DNA from: an uncultured Lachnospiraceae bacterium
GTDB taxonomy: Bacteria > Bacillota > Clostridia > Lachnospirales > Lachnospiraceae
Assembly: GCA_910584695.1 (NCBI GenBank)
Contig: CAJUBR010000002.1
Coordinates: 1-63,834 of the forward strand
Direction: 5' to 3'
Length of the DNA: 63,834 nt
Of the stretch, positions 16,792 through 24,931 are shown in pieces. The notes beneath the pieces were generated by a model. It saw only the letters and a list, made by a program, of their open reading frames with translations. It ran no database searches and was not told the DNA's origin. Each line of letters opens with the position of its first letter. Within the stretch, counting starts at the first letter, position 1. The position numbers and the translations under genes were made by a program.

Positions 16792-17943
16792 CTATTGGTT
16801 AGTCTCCTGTAAAAATATATTTTCAAATTCATTTACTATGTTTTGGTCATCTGATCCCTGATAGTTGTTGAATTGATTCGTCAGCGGGGTACGGCCTGTA
16901 ACGTTTTTTTTCTTTCGGCTGGCTGCCCATTTTTTGTCCAGCTCCTCAATGTCAGAAAGCTTTCTGACATTTTGTTTGTGCCAGCTTTCCAGAATGCCAT
17001 TCACATAATTAAAATTGGCAGAATGTGGGTTGGTTGTAATTGCACGCTTGCAGGCTTCTATAATAATATTTTTGTTAAAAGAATAAGTATTATACCATGT
17101 ATCGATAAATGCTGTCTCTGTCGGAGTAGGAACTCTTCTGGGAATGCCTAATTGTTTTAAAACAGCAACATAAATAGAGTTATAATTCTTAGAGGCGGCT
17201 TTTGCATCTTCCACTGTTTTAATACCGTTTTTATACCATTCCAGTGCAACTGCTTCAATATAGCGGCAGCTTTTCTTTCCAATCGATACACAATATTCCA
17301 CCAGATATTCCAGTAAATCAGGATGAAAGGAAAGTTTGTCATATATATAGAGCAGGATATTTGTATCAGTCTGTGTTAATGGTTTTCCAAAATAAATTTC
17401 AGTCTGATATAAAAGATTTCCAAAATCTTCATCCTCTTTCTTAGCCTCAATAAAGGCAGCTTTATAGGCAGTCCGTTTTGGAACGGTAACGGATTCCCGG
17501 ATTGCTGCGGCTTCATTTTGGGAGCCGCCGGTTTCTTCTTCTGTGTTTTTGGCGAAAACAGAGTTTACCGGTTTTTTTTCAATATCTGTATTTTCATCGG
17601 CTTCTAACATGGAAAAAAGAGCAGCGTTATGTTTTTTTGCTGTTTTTGCATCAAGTGGCAGCATAGTAATTCCAGTAAGGATTTTATCGGATGTATATTC
17701 TAAACGTAGTACGTTCTGTTTGACCCAATAGCGGATTGCCCGGCATATATCCTTTTCGGTTAGATTAAAATGGTCTGCGATATCGGTAATGGTAACAGCA
17801 CGTCCGCTACTTAACAGGCGTACCAGATATAAATATACTTTTACAAATTCTCCGTTTGCTTCAGCCATGTAATAATCAATAAAGAAGTTTGAAACGGCAG
17901 AGTAGGTTTCATGATTTTCCGTTGTTATTGTAATCGTTTCCAC
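16792..17943 (-). CDS. dnaD: DnaD-domain replication protein
   Basis: Primosome-type protein that binds DNA and helps helicase loading. The 383 residues start with a winged-helix region (about 20-85, TITDIADHFNLTEKDICRAI), a DnaD-like helical domain in the middle (about 170-245), and a second one around 250-330 ending with YVNGILESWHKQNV, a hallmark of the DnaD C-terminal YxxxIxxxW motif. This DnaB/DnaD double arrangement is common in Clostridia. The start is GTG at 17943, with GGAGGAG 6 nt upstream on the minus strand. A fragment of the MITE-like end lies just before that ribosome site. It is followed directly by dnaI. Confidence 0.9.
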   Translation of the reverse strand: METITITTENHETYSAVSNFFIDYYMAEANGEFVKVYLYLVRLLSSGRAVTITDIADHFNLTEKDICRAIRYWVKQNVLRLEYTSDKILTGITMLPLDAKTAKKHNAALFSMLEADENTDIEKKPVNSVFAKNTEEETGGSQNEAAAIRESVTVPKRTAYKAAFIEAKKEDEDFGNLLYQTEIYFGKPLTQTDTNILLYIYDKLSFHPDLLEYLVEYCVSIGKKSCRYIEAVALEWYKNGIKTVEDAKAASKNYNSIYVAVLKQLGIPRRVPTPTETAFIDTWYNTYSFNKNIIIEACKRAITTNPHSANFNYVNGILESWHKQNVRKLSDIEELDKKWAASRKKKNVTGRTPLTNQFNNYQGSDDQNIVNEFENIFLQETNQ

Positions 17944-18240
17944 ACATTTCTCCTCCTTTCATTTTCGCAAATACCTAACGTAAACAGCAAGTCAAAAAGC
18001 TGTCTCACATGGACAGTTGACCCGTAAGCAAAATGGATTATAGCACAGTGTCACAAAAAAGAAAATAGAACACCCGTTTTCCATAACTTCGAAAAGAGTT
18101 CTGTGGAAAATGTGGAAAGTGTGGAGAAAGGGTCGACATAATATAAATGGTTTCTGTTATAGATATCTTTTTACAAAAAGGTACAAGCATTTATTTGGCT
18201 TTTTAAAAGATATGCCAGGAAATGAATGCATTGTTATGTA
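17944..18240. other. dnaD upstream region with MITE-end remnant
   Basis: Bases 17963-17977 read TTTCGCAAATACCTA, the exact right terminus of the MITE-like element, lying 3 nt before the dnaD ribosome site as read on the minus strand. A family-B-like fragment (GTTGACCC) is near 18016. The rest is AT-rich and probably holds the dnaD promoter; TATAAT on the minus strand at 18036-18041 is the best -10. No gene is seen. Confidence 0.5.
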
Positions 18241-18241
18241 A

Positions 18242-18300
18242 ACACAAAATCCACAATCTTTTTCCCCTAAGCAGAAAGGAAAGGATTGTGGATTTTGTGT
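18242..18300 (-). terminator. Long stem-loop downstream of murC
   Basis: ACACAAAATCCACAATC (18242-18258) is a perfect complement of GATTGTGGATTTTGTGT (18284-18300). It begins 4 nt past the murC stop. There is no long T-run, so it may act as an RNA 3' end-stabilising or weakly terminating hairpin. Confidence 0.6.
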
Positions 18301-18304
18301 ATAA

Positions 18305-19684
18305 CTATTTTCCTAACAGGTCTTCTCCAATTAAATAGACATCTCCGGCTCCCATAGTTATCAACAAATCATTTTTTTTGCAATTTAATAATAAATAATT
18401 TTCAACTGCGTCAAAGGAACTGAAATATTTTGCATCTGTACCTAGTTCCTTTATTCTTGCAGCCAAATCCTTTGCATGAACCATACCGTTATCTTTTTCT
18501 CTGGCAGCATAAATGTCTACCAGAATCACATGGTCAAAGCCTTTTAAAGCATCTGCAAATTCTTCAAATAGTGCATGGGTACGGGTATAAGTATGAGGCT
18601 GAAATACAACCCATAGTTCGTTATGTGGAGTATGCAGTGCTGTTGTCAGGCTGGCCTTAATCTCTGTTGGATGATGGGCGTAGTCGTCAATTACAGTAAC
18701 GTTTCCAAGGGTGCCCTTTCGTTCAAAACGTCTGTGTGCCCCGCCGAAGCAGGCAAGACCGGCAAGAGTGCAGGTTCTTTCAATACCTAATAAATCGGCA
18801 ACGGCAATAGCAGATAAAGAATTCATGATATTGTGTGTTCCTCCAATATTCAAGTGAATCTGCTCCTGTGGAATACCGTCTACTATAAGGGTATAATTCA
18901 TATGTCCCTGTTCGTCTGAATTTATATCCGCAGCACAATATTTATTACTGGCTTTCATGCCAAATGTAAGAATGTTTGTCTGCAAATCCTTTGTAATGCG
19001 GGGCAGACAATCCATATCACCATTTACAACAAGAGTTCCGTTTTCAGGGAGATTAGTGGCAAATGTGTGAAAGCTGTCAATGATCTCATCAATTCCGCTA
19101 AAGAAATCCAGATGGTCTGCATCAACATTTAAGATAATACTGATATAAGGATAAAATGCATGAAAACTGTTGGTATATTCGCACGCTTCTGTAACAAAAT
19201 AATCCGATCTGCCGACTCTTATATTGCCGCCGATGGAATCTAAGATACCGCCTACGGAAATCGTAGGGTCTGTATCAGCTTCCATAAAAATCTGGCTTAA
19301 CATGGAAGTGGTTGTGGTTTTTCCGTGTGTTCCAGAAACAGCTACAGAATATTTGTAATTGTTCATAATCTGGCCAAGAAGCTGAGCTCTTGTAATCATC
19401 GGAATGTTTTTTTCTATGCAGGCGGCAAATTCTTCATTGTCTTTGTGAATAGCTGCGGTATATACGACAAGGTCTATGTCATCTGTAATGTTTCCTGCAC
19501 ATTGTCCAATATTGATTATGGCTCCTAATGCAATCAGGTTGTCTATTATATCAGAGCCCTTTGTGTCTGATCCGCTGATCTTAAAATTTTCTGTTAACAA
19601 AATTTCTGCCAGTCCGCTCATACTGATACCGCCGATACCAATAAAATGAACATGAATTGGTTTTTTGAAATCAATTTGATACAT
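18305..19684 (-). CDS. murC: UDP-N-acetylmuramate--L-alanine ligase
   Basis: Adds L-Ala to UDP-MurNAc with ATP, the first amino-acid step of peptidoglycan precursor synthesis, in the cytoplasm. The 459 residues carry the Mur ligase layout: an N-terminal Rossmann-like VHFIGIGGISMSGLAEIL, the ATP loop VSGTHGKTTTTSML (about residue 112), the central TEACEYTNSFHAFYP and LNVDADHLDFF, and the C-terminal DDYAHHPTEIKASL. The start is ATG on the minus strand. It is a single gene with its own promoter at 19767-19795 (minus) and a stem-loop after the stop. Confidence 0.96.
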   Translation of the reverse strand: MYQIDFKKPIHVHFIGIGGISMSGLAEILLTENFKISGSDTKGSDIIDNLIALGAIINIGQCAGNITDDIDLVVYTAAIHKDNEEFAACIEKNIPMITRAQLLGQIMNNYKYSVAVSGTHGKTTTTSMLSQIFMEADTDPTISVGGILDSIGGNIRVGRSDYFVTEACEYTNSFHAFYPYISIILNVDADHLDFFSGIDEIIDSFHTFATNLPENGTLVVNGDMDCLPRITKDLQTNILTFGMKASNKYCAADINSDEQGHMNYTLIVDGIPQEQIHLNIGGTHNIMNSLSAIAVADLLGIERTCTLAGLACFGGAHRRFERKGTLGNVTVIDDYAHHPTEIKASLTTALHTPHNELWVVFQPHTYTRTHALFEEFADALKGFDHVILVDIYAAREKDNGMVHAKDLAARIKELGTDAKYFSSFDAVENYLLLNCKKNDLLITMGAGDVYLIGEDLLGK

Positions 19685-19766
19685 AGTAATATACCTTCTT
19701 CCATATTTTTGATAAATTTAGTAAGAAACCATTCCGGTTAGTAATTTGTAAGAAATAATGTTTACT

Positions 19767-19795
19767 ATTATAATATAGGAAGAAAAGTTTTACAA
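19767..19795 (-). promoter_or_regulatory. Promoter of murC
   Basis: On the minus strand: TTGTAA, a 17-bp spacer and TATAAT, with the -10 at 19767-19772. Confidence 0.55.
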
Positions 19796-19844
19796 GATAT
19801 GCAGTTGTGAAAGATAAGAATCAGCCTTTTCGGACTGTTTTTTC

Positions 19845-19873
19845 TTGACTTTTCTTACGCAATCTGCTATTCT
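19845..19873 (+). promoter_or_regulatory. Promoter of the rpmG-secE-nusG block
   Basis: TTGACT at 19845-19850, a 17-bp spacer and TATTCT at 19868-19873. Just downstream, CGACGCGAGTCG followed by a C and nine Ts (about 19882-19905) could be a short leader terminator. Confidence 0.55.
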
Positions 19874-19982
19874 AATGAATGCGACGCGAGTCGGGGCTTT
19901 TTTTTTGTGTGCAAATTTTCGAATTAACGCTTGAATTGGCAGACAAAAAGAAGTCTAGAATATAAGTATGGAGGTGGAAGTT

Positions 19983-20132
19983 GTGCGAGTTAAAATCACA
20001 TTGGCATGTACAGAGTGTAAACAGCGTAATTACAATCTGACAAAGGACAAGAGAGTCCACACTGAGCGAATGGAAACAAAGAAGTATTGTCCGTTCTGCA
20101 GAACGCATACATTACACAAGGAAACCAAATAA
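19983..20132 (+). CDS. rpmG: 50S ribosomal protein L33
   Basis: A 49-residue ribosomal large-subunit protein. It reads MRVKITLACTECKQRNY at the start and ends with YCPFCRTHTLHKETK. The two Cys pairs, CTEC and CPFC, are those of the zinc-binding (C+) L33 form. The start is GTG at 19983, preceded by GGAGGTGGAAG. It opens the conserved rpmG-secE-nusG order. No tRNA-Trp is present between it and secE, where some Firmicutes carry one. Confidence 0.95.
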   Translation: MRVKITLACTECKQRNYNLTKDKRVHTERMETKKYCPFCRTHTLHKETK

Positions 20133-20157
20133 TCAGTGCTTACGGAGGTAATTAAGT

Positions 20158-20361
20158 ATGGGAAATGAAAAGGAATCACCATCTTTAAAAAGAGGTTTTT
20201 TCGCCGGACTTAAAGGCGAATTCCGTAAAATTATCTGGCCGGAAAAGAAGCTGATGGGGAAACAGACTATCGCAGTACTTGTAATAGCTGTTATCATTGG
20301 ATGTATCATTTCTGTAATCGACTGGATTGTGCAGGTTGGCCTGTCATTTATAATCGGATAA
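20158..20361 (+). CDS. secE: Preprotein translocase subunit SecE
   Basis: A small membrane subunit of the SecYEG channel. Its 67 residues contain the amphipathic motif GEFRKIIWPEKK and a single C-terminal membrane span (about 40-62). The ATG follows GGAGGTAATTAAGT. It lies 25 nt after rpmG and 13 nt before nusG. Confidence 0.95.
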   Translation: MGNEKESPSLKRGFFAGLKGEFRKIIWPEKKLMGKQTIAVLVIAVIIGCIISVIDWIVQVGLSFIIG

Positions 20362-20374
20362 GGCGGGTGGTTAT

Positions 20375-20908
20375 ATGTCAGAAGCAGTAGAAAATGAAGC
20401 AAGATGGTATGTAGTCCATACCTATTCCGGTTATGAAAATAAAGTTAAGGCAGATATTGAAAAGACAATTGAAAACAGAAAGCTTCAAGACCAGATTCTC
20501 GAGGTATTGGTTCCGCTTCAGGATGTAGTGGAATTAAAAAATGGTGCAAAGAAACAGGTTTCCAAGAAAATGTTTCCTGGTTATGTCCTTCTTAATATGA
20601 TTATGAATGATGCTACATGGTATGTTGTTCGTAATACAAGAGGGGTTACAGGTTTCGTAGGACCGGGATCAAAACCGGTGCCGCTTACAGAATCTGAGAT
20701 GAAGAATCTTGGTATTAAGGTTCCTGAGATGGAAATCGATGTAGAACTCGGAGATATGGTAAAGGTTGTATCAGGTGCCTGGGCAGGTACGGTGGGAACA
20801 ATTACCGATATTAATGCTGCAAAACAGGTAGTTACAATTGAGGTAGATATCTTCGGTCGTGGAACATCTGTGGAGATTAGTTTTATGGATGTCACAAAAG
20901 TTGAATAG
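20375..20908 (+). CDS. nusG: Transcription elongation/termination factor NusG
   Basis: Binds RNA polymerase and modulates pausing, termination and coupling to the ribosome. The 177 residues have the NGN domain (WYVVHTYSGYENKVKADIEK, then KMFPGYVLLNM) and a C-terminal KOW domain (VELGDMVKVVSGAWAGTVGTI). The start is ATG after GGCGGGTGG. Order and spacing are the usual ones. Confidence 0.97.
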   Translation: MSEAVENEARWYVVHTYSGYENKVKADIEKTIENRKLQDQILEVLVPLQDVVELKNGAKKQVSKKMFPGYVLLNMIMNDATWYVVRNTRGVTGFVGPGSKPVPLTESEMKNLGIKVPEMEIDVELGDMVKVVSGAWAGTVGTITDINAAKQVVTIEVDIFGRGTSVEISFMDVTKVE

Positions 20909-20979
20909 CAGAGAATATCTTGTTTTTTAAAAAGATAAGAAGAATATGACAAAATAATCGTGGATGTCATATTAGGATC

Positions 20980-21007
20980 GTGGGAGGGCAGGTCCCGATT
21001 GACCACA
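20980..21007 (+). promoter_or_regulatory. Probable L1-binding RNA hairpin in the rplK leader
   Basis: GTGGGAGGG...TCCC...GACCACA. Outer GTGG/CCAC and inner GGGA/TCCC pair. The pattern GUGGGAGG...AnACCAC mimics helix 76 of 23S rRNA (GGUGGGAGG...AUACCACC), where protein L1 binds. Autoregulation of L11-L1 operons by L1 is established; this site is inferred from the sequence match. Confidence 0.7.
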
Positions 21008-21029
21008 TGAAATAGGAGGAAAGACGATT

Positions 21030-21455
21030 ATGGCTAAGAAAGTTGAAGGTTATATTAAATTACAGATTCCGGCAGGCAAGGCAACACCTGCACCACCGGT
21101 TGGACCGGCATTAGGTCAGCATGGTGTTAATATTGTGGAATTTACAAAGCAGTTTAACGCAAAGACAGCAGATCAGGATGGAATGATCATTCCTGTTGTA
21201 ATCACTGTTTATGCTGACAGAAGTTTTAGTTTTGTAACAAAGACTCCACCGGCTGCAGTTTTATTAAAGAAAGCATGTAAGATTGACAAGGCTTCATCTG
21301 TTCCTAATAAAACAAAGGTTGCTACTATTTCGAAAGCTGAGGTTCAGAAAATCGCAGAGCTTAAGATGCCGGATTTAAACGCAGGTAGCATAGAAGCAGC
21401 AATTAGTATGATTTCCGGAACAGCCCGTTCCATGGGAATTGTAGTAGAGGATTGA
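21030..21455 (+). CDS. rplK: 50S ribosomal protein L11
   Basis: A GTPase-centre protein of the large subunit. The 141 residues match along the whole length: LQIPAGKATPAPPVGPALGQHGVNI at the N-terminus, and the C-terminal RNA-binding domain ending with AARSMGIVVED-like residues (TARSMGIVVED). The ATG follows AGGAGGAAAGACG. An L1-type hairpin lies in the leader, and another follows the gene. Confidence 0.97.
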   Translation: MAKKVEGYIKLQIPAGKATPAPPVGPALGQHGVNIVEFTKQFNAKTADQDGMIIPVVITVYADRSFSFVTKTPPAAVLLKKACKIDKASSVPNKTKVATISKAEVQKIAELKMPDLNAGSIEAAISMISGTARSMGIVVED

Positions 21456-21531
21456 CATTGCGTGCATGAGAATTGCTTTGCGATGGCACGCAGGCAGGCA
21501 ATCAATTTGTAAAGTAAATTGGTTACAATAA

Positions 21532-21559
21532 GTGGGAGGGTCGCTCCCGATAATACCAC
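21532..21559 (+). promoter_or_regulatory. Second probable L1-binding RNA hairpin, before rplA
   Basis: GTGGGAGGGTCGCTCCC then GATAATACCACA. It has the same outer GTGG/CCAC and inner GGGAG/CTCCC pairing as the rplK leader site, and is closer to the 23S rRNA L1 site because it keeps AAUACCAC. It lies 14 nt before the rplA start and overlaps the region just before its ribosome site. Confidence 0.7.
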
Positions 21560-21573
21560 AGGAGGTTATATTT

Positions 21574-22266
21574 ATGAAAAAAGGTAAAAGATATGTTGAA
21601 GCTGCAAAGCTTGTAGACAAGAATCAGGTTTATGATATTCCAGAAGCAGTTGCCATTGTTAAAAAGGCAGCCAGTGCAAAATTTGATGAAACAATCGAGG
21701 CCCATTTAAGAATGGGTGTTGACGGACGTCATGCGGATCAACAGATTCGTGGTGCGGTAGTACTTCCTCACGGAACCGGTAAAACTGTAAAAGTTTTGGT
21801 TTTCGCAAAAGGAGACAAGATAGACGAAGCTACTGCAGCAGGTGCTGATTATGTAGGCGGTGAGGAGTTAATTCCTAAGATTCAGAATGATGGATGGTTA
21901 GATTTTGATGTTGTGGTTGCTACACCGGATATGATGGGTGTTGTTGGCCGCCTTGGTCGTGTACTTGGACCAAAGGGATTGATGCCAAATCCAAAGGCAG
22001 GTACGGTAACTCCTGACGTTACAAAAGCAATTGAGGATATCAAAGCTGGTAAGATTGAATACAGACTTGATAAGAACAACATTATTCACGTGCCAGTTGG
22101 AAAAGCTTCTTTTACAGAGGAGCAGTTAGCAGACAACTTCCAAGCGTTAATAGATGAGATTATTAAAGTAAAACCATCTGCTGCAAAGGGACAGTATTTA
22201 AGAAGTGTTACTCTTACTTCTACAATGGGTCCTGGTGTTAAGTTAAATACCGTTAAGTTAGCATAA
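21574..22266 (+). CDS. rplA: 50S ribosomal protein L1
   Basis: A protein of the L1 stalk, also a known translational repressor of its own operon. The 230 residues begin MKKGKRYVEAAKLVDKNQVY and include the signature VVATPDMMGVVGRLGRVLGPKGLMPNPKAGTV, of which GPKGLMPNPK is invariant. A longer frame opens at 21532, but the ATG at 21574 follows AGGAGG and gives the family N-terminus. The earlier stretch is the RNA hairpin. Confidence 0.97.
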   Translation: MKKGKRYVEAAKLVDKNQVYDIPEAVAIVKKAASAKFDETIEAHLRMGVDGRHADQQIRGAVVLPHGTGKTVKVLVFAKGDKIDEATAAGADYVGGEELIPKIQNDGWLDFDVVVATPDMMGVVGRLGRVLGPKGLMPNPKAGTVTPDVTKAIEDIKAGKIEYRLDKNNIIHVPVGKASFTEEQLADNFQALIDEIIKVKPSAAKGQYLRSVTLTSTMGPGVKLNTVKLA

Positions 22267-22294
22267 GCACAGGGGAAATACGGATATAGGTATC

Positions 22295-22334
22295 AGGCGG
22301 AAATCTTTTAAGGGGATTTTCGCCTTGTTTGTTT
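22295..22334 (+). terminator. Intrinsic terminator after rplA
   Basis: AGGCGGAAATC (22295-22305) pairs with GATTTTCGCCT (22315-22325) and is followed by TGTTTGTTTT. Confidence 0.8.
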
Positions 22335-22402
22335 TATAGTTTTTTATAGGATTATATGCTATAATAATGTGAGTTTAATTATCTTATTTAGGGGGTAACG
22401 AT

Positions 22403-23404
22403 ATGATTTTATTGACAGGTGGAGCCGGTTATATTGGTTCACATACTGCCGTTGAATTGATACAGGCAGGATATGAGGTACTGATTGCGGATAATTTTTA
22501 TAACAGCAGACCGGAAGTAATTGATGCGATTGAAAAAATTACAGGGAAAAGACCAGAATTTGAAGAAATGGATGTATGTGCTCCAGTTAAGGTAGATGCT
22601 TTGTTTCACAAATATAAGGTGACTGCAGTTATACATTTTGCGGGCTATAAGGCAGTGGGAGAATCGGTTGAGAAGCCGTTAATGTATTACCGCAATGATT
22701 TGGATTCCCTGATAACTGTTTTGGAAGCTATGAAAAAATACGGAGTAAACCGCCTTATTTTCAGTTCATCTGCAACTGTTTATGGTGTGCCTGAAGCAGT
22801 GCCGTTGATAGAAGGAATGCCTACCGGCTGTACTAATCCATACGGCTGGACAAAATATATGTCGGAGCAGATTATTCAGGATGTGTGTCATGCACAGCCG
22901 GAACTGTCGGCTGTTATTTTACGGTACTTTAATCCTGTTGGTGCTCATCCGTCGGCTTTAATCGGAGAACAGCCAAACGGGGTTCCTAATAATCTGATGC
23001 CGTATATTACACAGGTAGCGTCAGGAATCCGTCCGCATCTCAATGTGTTTGGTAATGATTATGATACACCAGACGGTACGGGGGTAAGGGATTATATCCA
23101 TGTTGTAGATATTGCAAAGGGGCATATTGCTGCGGTGGAATATGCAATGAAAAATACAGGAGCGGAAGTTATCAATCTTGGTACAGGGAACGGCTATAGT
23201 GTACTGGAGATGGTGAAAGCATTTGAACGTGTAAATAAAGTAAAAGTGCCTTATAAAATTGCTCCAAGACGTGAGGGGGATATTGCAGAGTGTTATGCAG
23301 ATGCTTCCAAGGCAAACCGGCTTCTTGGTTGGAAAGCACAATATGATTTGGATACGATGTGTAAGGATGCATGGAACTGGGAACAGCAATTAAGGAAAGA
23401 ATAA
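22403..23404 (+). CDS. galE: UDP-glucose 4-epimerase
   Basis: Interconverts UDP-glucose and UDP-galactose using bound NAD; serves galactose metabolism and surface sugar synthesis. The 333-residue extended SDR protein has the NAD motif LLTGGAGYIGSHTAVEL, the catalytic SSSATVYG segment and the YGWTK (Y-x-x-x-K) pair near residue 148, plus RYFNPVGAHPS. The start is ATG after GGGGGTAACG. It is followed 33 nt later by the Cys-rich small protein, probably in the same transcript. Confidence 0.95.
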   Translation: MILLTGGAGYIGSHTAVELIQAGYEVLIADNFYNSRPEVIDAIEKITGKRPEFEEMDVCAPVKVDALFHKYKVTAVIHFAGYKAVGESVEKPLMYYRNDLDSLITVLEAMKKYGVNRLIFSSSATVYGVPEAVPLIEGMPTGCTNPYGWTKYMSEQIIQDVCHAQPELSAVILRYFNPVGAHPSALIGEQPNGVPNNLMPYITQVASGIRPHLNVFGNDYDTPDGTGVRDYIHVVDIAKGHIAAVEYAMKNTGAEVINLGTGNGYSVLEMVKAFERVNKVKVPYKIAPRREGDIAECYADASKANRLLGWKAQYDLDTMCKDAWNWEQQLRKE

Positions 23405-23437
23405 GGAAAAAAGATTTTATAGGAAAGGGGGGAGTAT

Positions 23438-23728
23438 ATGCCGAAATCATATTGGGAGGGAAAATATTTTTCTTTCTTTCAAAATAAAAAATGTGAATAT
23501 TTTCCCTGTCATAAAGGCATAGAGAAGGAGAAATTTAACTGTCTTTTCTGTTACTGTCCTCTTTATGCATTGGGAGGGGAATGTGGGGGGAATCCCACCT
23601 GCACGGAATCCGGAATTAAGGACTGTACGAATTGTACTCTGCCCCACAATCCGGATAACTATGGCTATGTAGTCGGGCAGTTAGAAAGGATCAACGAAAT
23701 AATGACAAGGAGAGGAGAACCGAAATAG
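23438..23728 (+). CDS. Cysteine-rich small domain protein
   Basis: The 96 residues form a single cysteine-rich small domain of the type sometimes fused to, or near, cobalamin-synthesis proteins in Clostridia. The typical motifs are FFQNKKCEYFPCHKG, FNCLFCYCPLYALGGECGGN and GIKDCTNCTLPH, with ten Cys in all, suggesting a metal or Fe-S site. The start is ATG preceded by GGAAAGGGGGGAG. It is downstream of galE. The biochemical function is not known. Confidence 0.85.
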   Translation: MPKSYWEGKYFSFFQNKKCEYFPCHKGIEKEKFNCLFCYCPLYALGGECGGNPTCTESGIKDCTNCTLPHNPDNYGYVVGQLERINEIMTRRGEPK

Positions 23729-23903
23729 CAAATTTTTAATCCATATATCGCATTGATAATACTGTAGTTTTGGTGTTGGGAAAGGGAAATGAAAAATATC
23801 AAAAATGTGAACAAAGATTATGTTTTTATTTTATGTAGGAAACTTTTTGTGTAAAGGAACAGATAAAGGGCAAAGAATTATCGGCAAATAACACTAAAAA
23901 AGA

Positions 23904-23932
23904 TTGACAAATTAAGTCGAACCTATTAAACT
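23904..23932 (+). promoter_or_regulatory. Sigma-A-type promoter before the deamidase-like gene
   Basis: TTGACA at 23904-23909, a 17-bp spacer and TAAACT at 23927-23932. The rest of 23729-24068 is AT-rich, with no gene seen. Confidence 0.55.
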
Positions 23933-24068
23933 AATAATTGTAGCAATAAATTTGATAAAATTATTTATTTTAAAATAAAATATTCTGCGTTAATAAATAA
24001 GTTTATAAGATTTATTTTGCTTTTTAACATTTTTGAAATTCAATTTAAAGTAAACATGGAGGTGTAAT

Positions 24069-24914
24069 ATGGGGAAAAAGTGTTTTGGAAAAGAAGGTAT
24101 AACAGAAACATTAAAGAGATGTGAACTCAAGCTTGGAGATTGTAAGGATGCTATCTATCAAAATGGCAGACAGGTGATATATGTAAGTCAGGATAATTTC
24201 TATATTGCCGATTTAGATAGCAGCAAAGATATTACATATTATTGTGACAGTGCAACATCTTGCATTGTTTTGATCTCAATTGGATATAGCTGCTATTTTG
24301 AGAAACATGTGGCTGTTATAAGCCATTTGAGCAGACCGGGTAGATTTGATAATTATTTCTCGAAAGTTAAGACTATATTTGGATGTGATGAATTGGTTAA
24401 AGTATATGCTGCTGGAGCAAATCCACCTGACCGATATACTAGAGAGGGTGGAGAAGATGATACAACTGCACTGAGAAACGCAACGCAAGTATCAAAGTGG
24501 GTATCATCAGGAAGCATCCGGTTAGATCAGGTTAGTTTGAAATTTGGACAGGGGAATCCGGCAATATATACGAACAATTTGGACTGTTATTCACTGGTGT
24601 GTAGTAGTGATGGGACGTTAGATATCACAAATAGCAGGATTTATTTGACAAATGAACAACGAGACCCAACAGGAGGGGTTCAAACATTATTTTGTATGTA
24701 TGGAGACCAAAATGTTATCAGAAACCAGTCATCAGATTTTACAAATGATGAAATTGAAAAATATGTATCCGAAGCACATAGTAATAATTTGGAACAGGCA
24801 GTGGATATGAGCGATAAAGAAATATTGGCAACATATTCTTCAACACCTGAATATGAGGTTCCATGGTTTTGCGATAGTATTCGACAGGCTGCTATGTATG
24901 TAAAAAACTATTAG
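24069..24914 (+). CDS. Unknown protein with CheD/CNF-like deamidase-fold features
   Basis: I do not recognise a named family. The 281 residues lack a signal peptide and membrane spans. The central part (about 55-118) reads TYYCDSATSCIVLISI, then VAVISHLSRPGRFDNYF and VKVYAAGANPP. The order S/T-x-S-C, about 20 residues, then H-L-S-x-P, followed by a strand with a Gly turn, resembles the Cys-His core of CheD/CNF1-type Gln deamidases (candidates C65, H86). The rest is unlike chemotaxis CheD and the protein is longer, so a chemotaxis role is doubtful. The start is ATG after GGAGGTGTAAT. A predicted Ntn hydrolase follows 17 nt later in the same transcript. Functional suggestions are inference. Confidence 0.55.
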   Translation: MGKKCFGKEGITETLKRCELKLGDCKDAIYQNGRQVIYVSQDNFYIADLDSSKDITYYCDSATSCIVLISIGYSCYFEKHVAVISHLSRPGRFDNYFSKVKTIFGCDELVKVYAAGANPPDRYTREGGEDDTTALRNATQVSKWVSSGSIRLDQVSLKFGQGNPAIYTNNLDCYSLVCSSDGTLDITNSRIYLTNEQRDPTGGVQTLFCMYGDQNVIRNQSSDFTNDEIEKYVSEAHSNNLEQAVDMSDKEILATYSSTPEYEVPWFCDSIRQAAMYVKNY

Positions 24915-24931
24915 ACAGGAGGTATAAGGGT

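Noticed and set aside
19860..20160. Expected tRNA-Trp near secE
   Set aside because: No cloverleaf could be drawn in the rpmG-secE interval; only the L33 gene is there.
21532..21573. Extended N-terminus for ribosomal protein L1
   Set aside because: The stretch forms the L1-type RNA hairpin, and the ATG at 21574 has the ribosome site and the family start.
24069..24914. Chemotaxis CheD
   Set aside because: Only the Cys-His core region resembles it; length, flanks and neighbours do not fit a chemotaxis gene.
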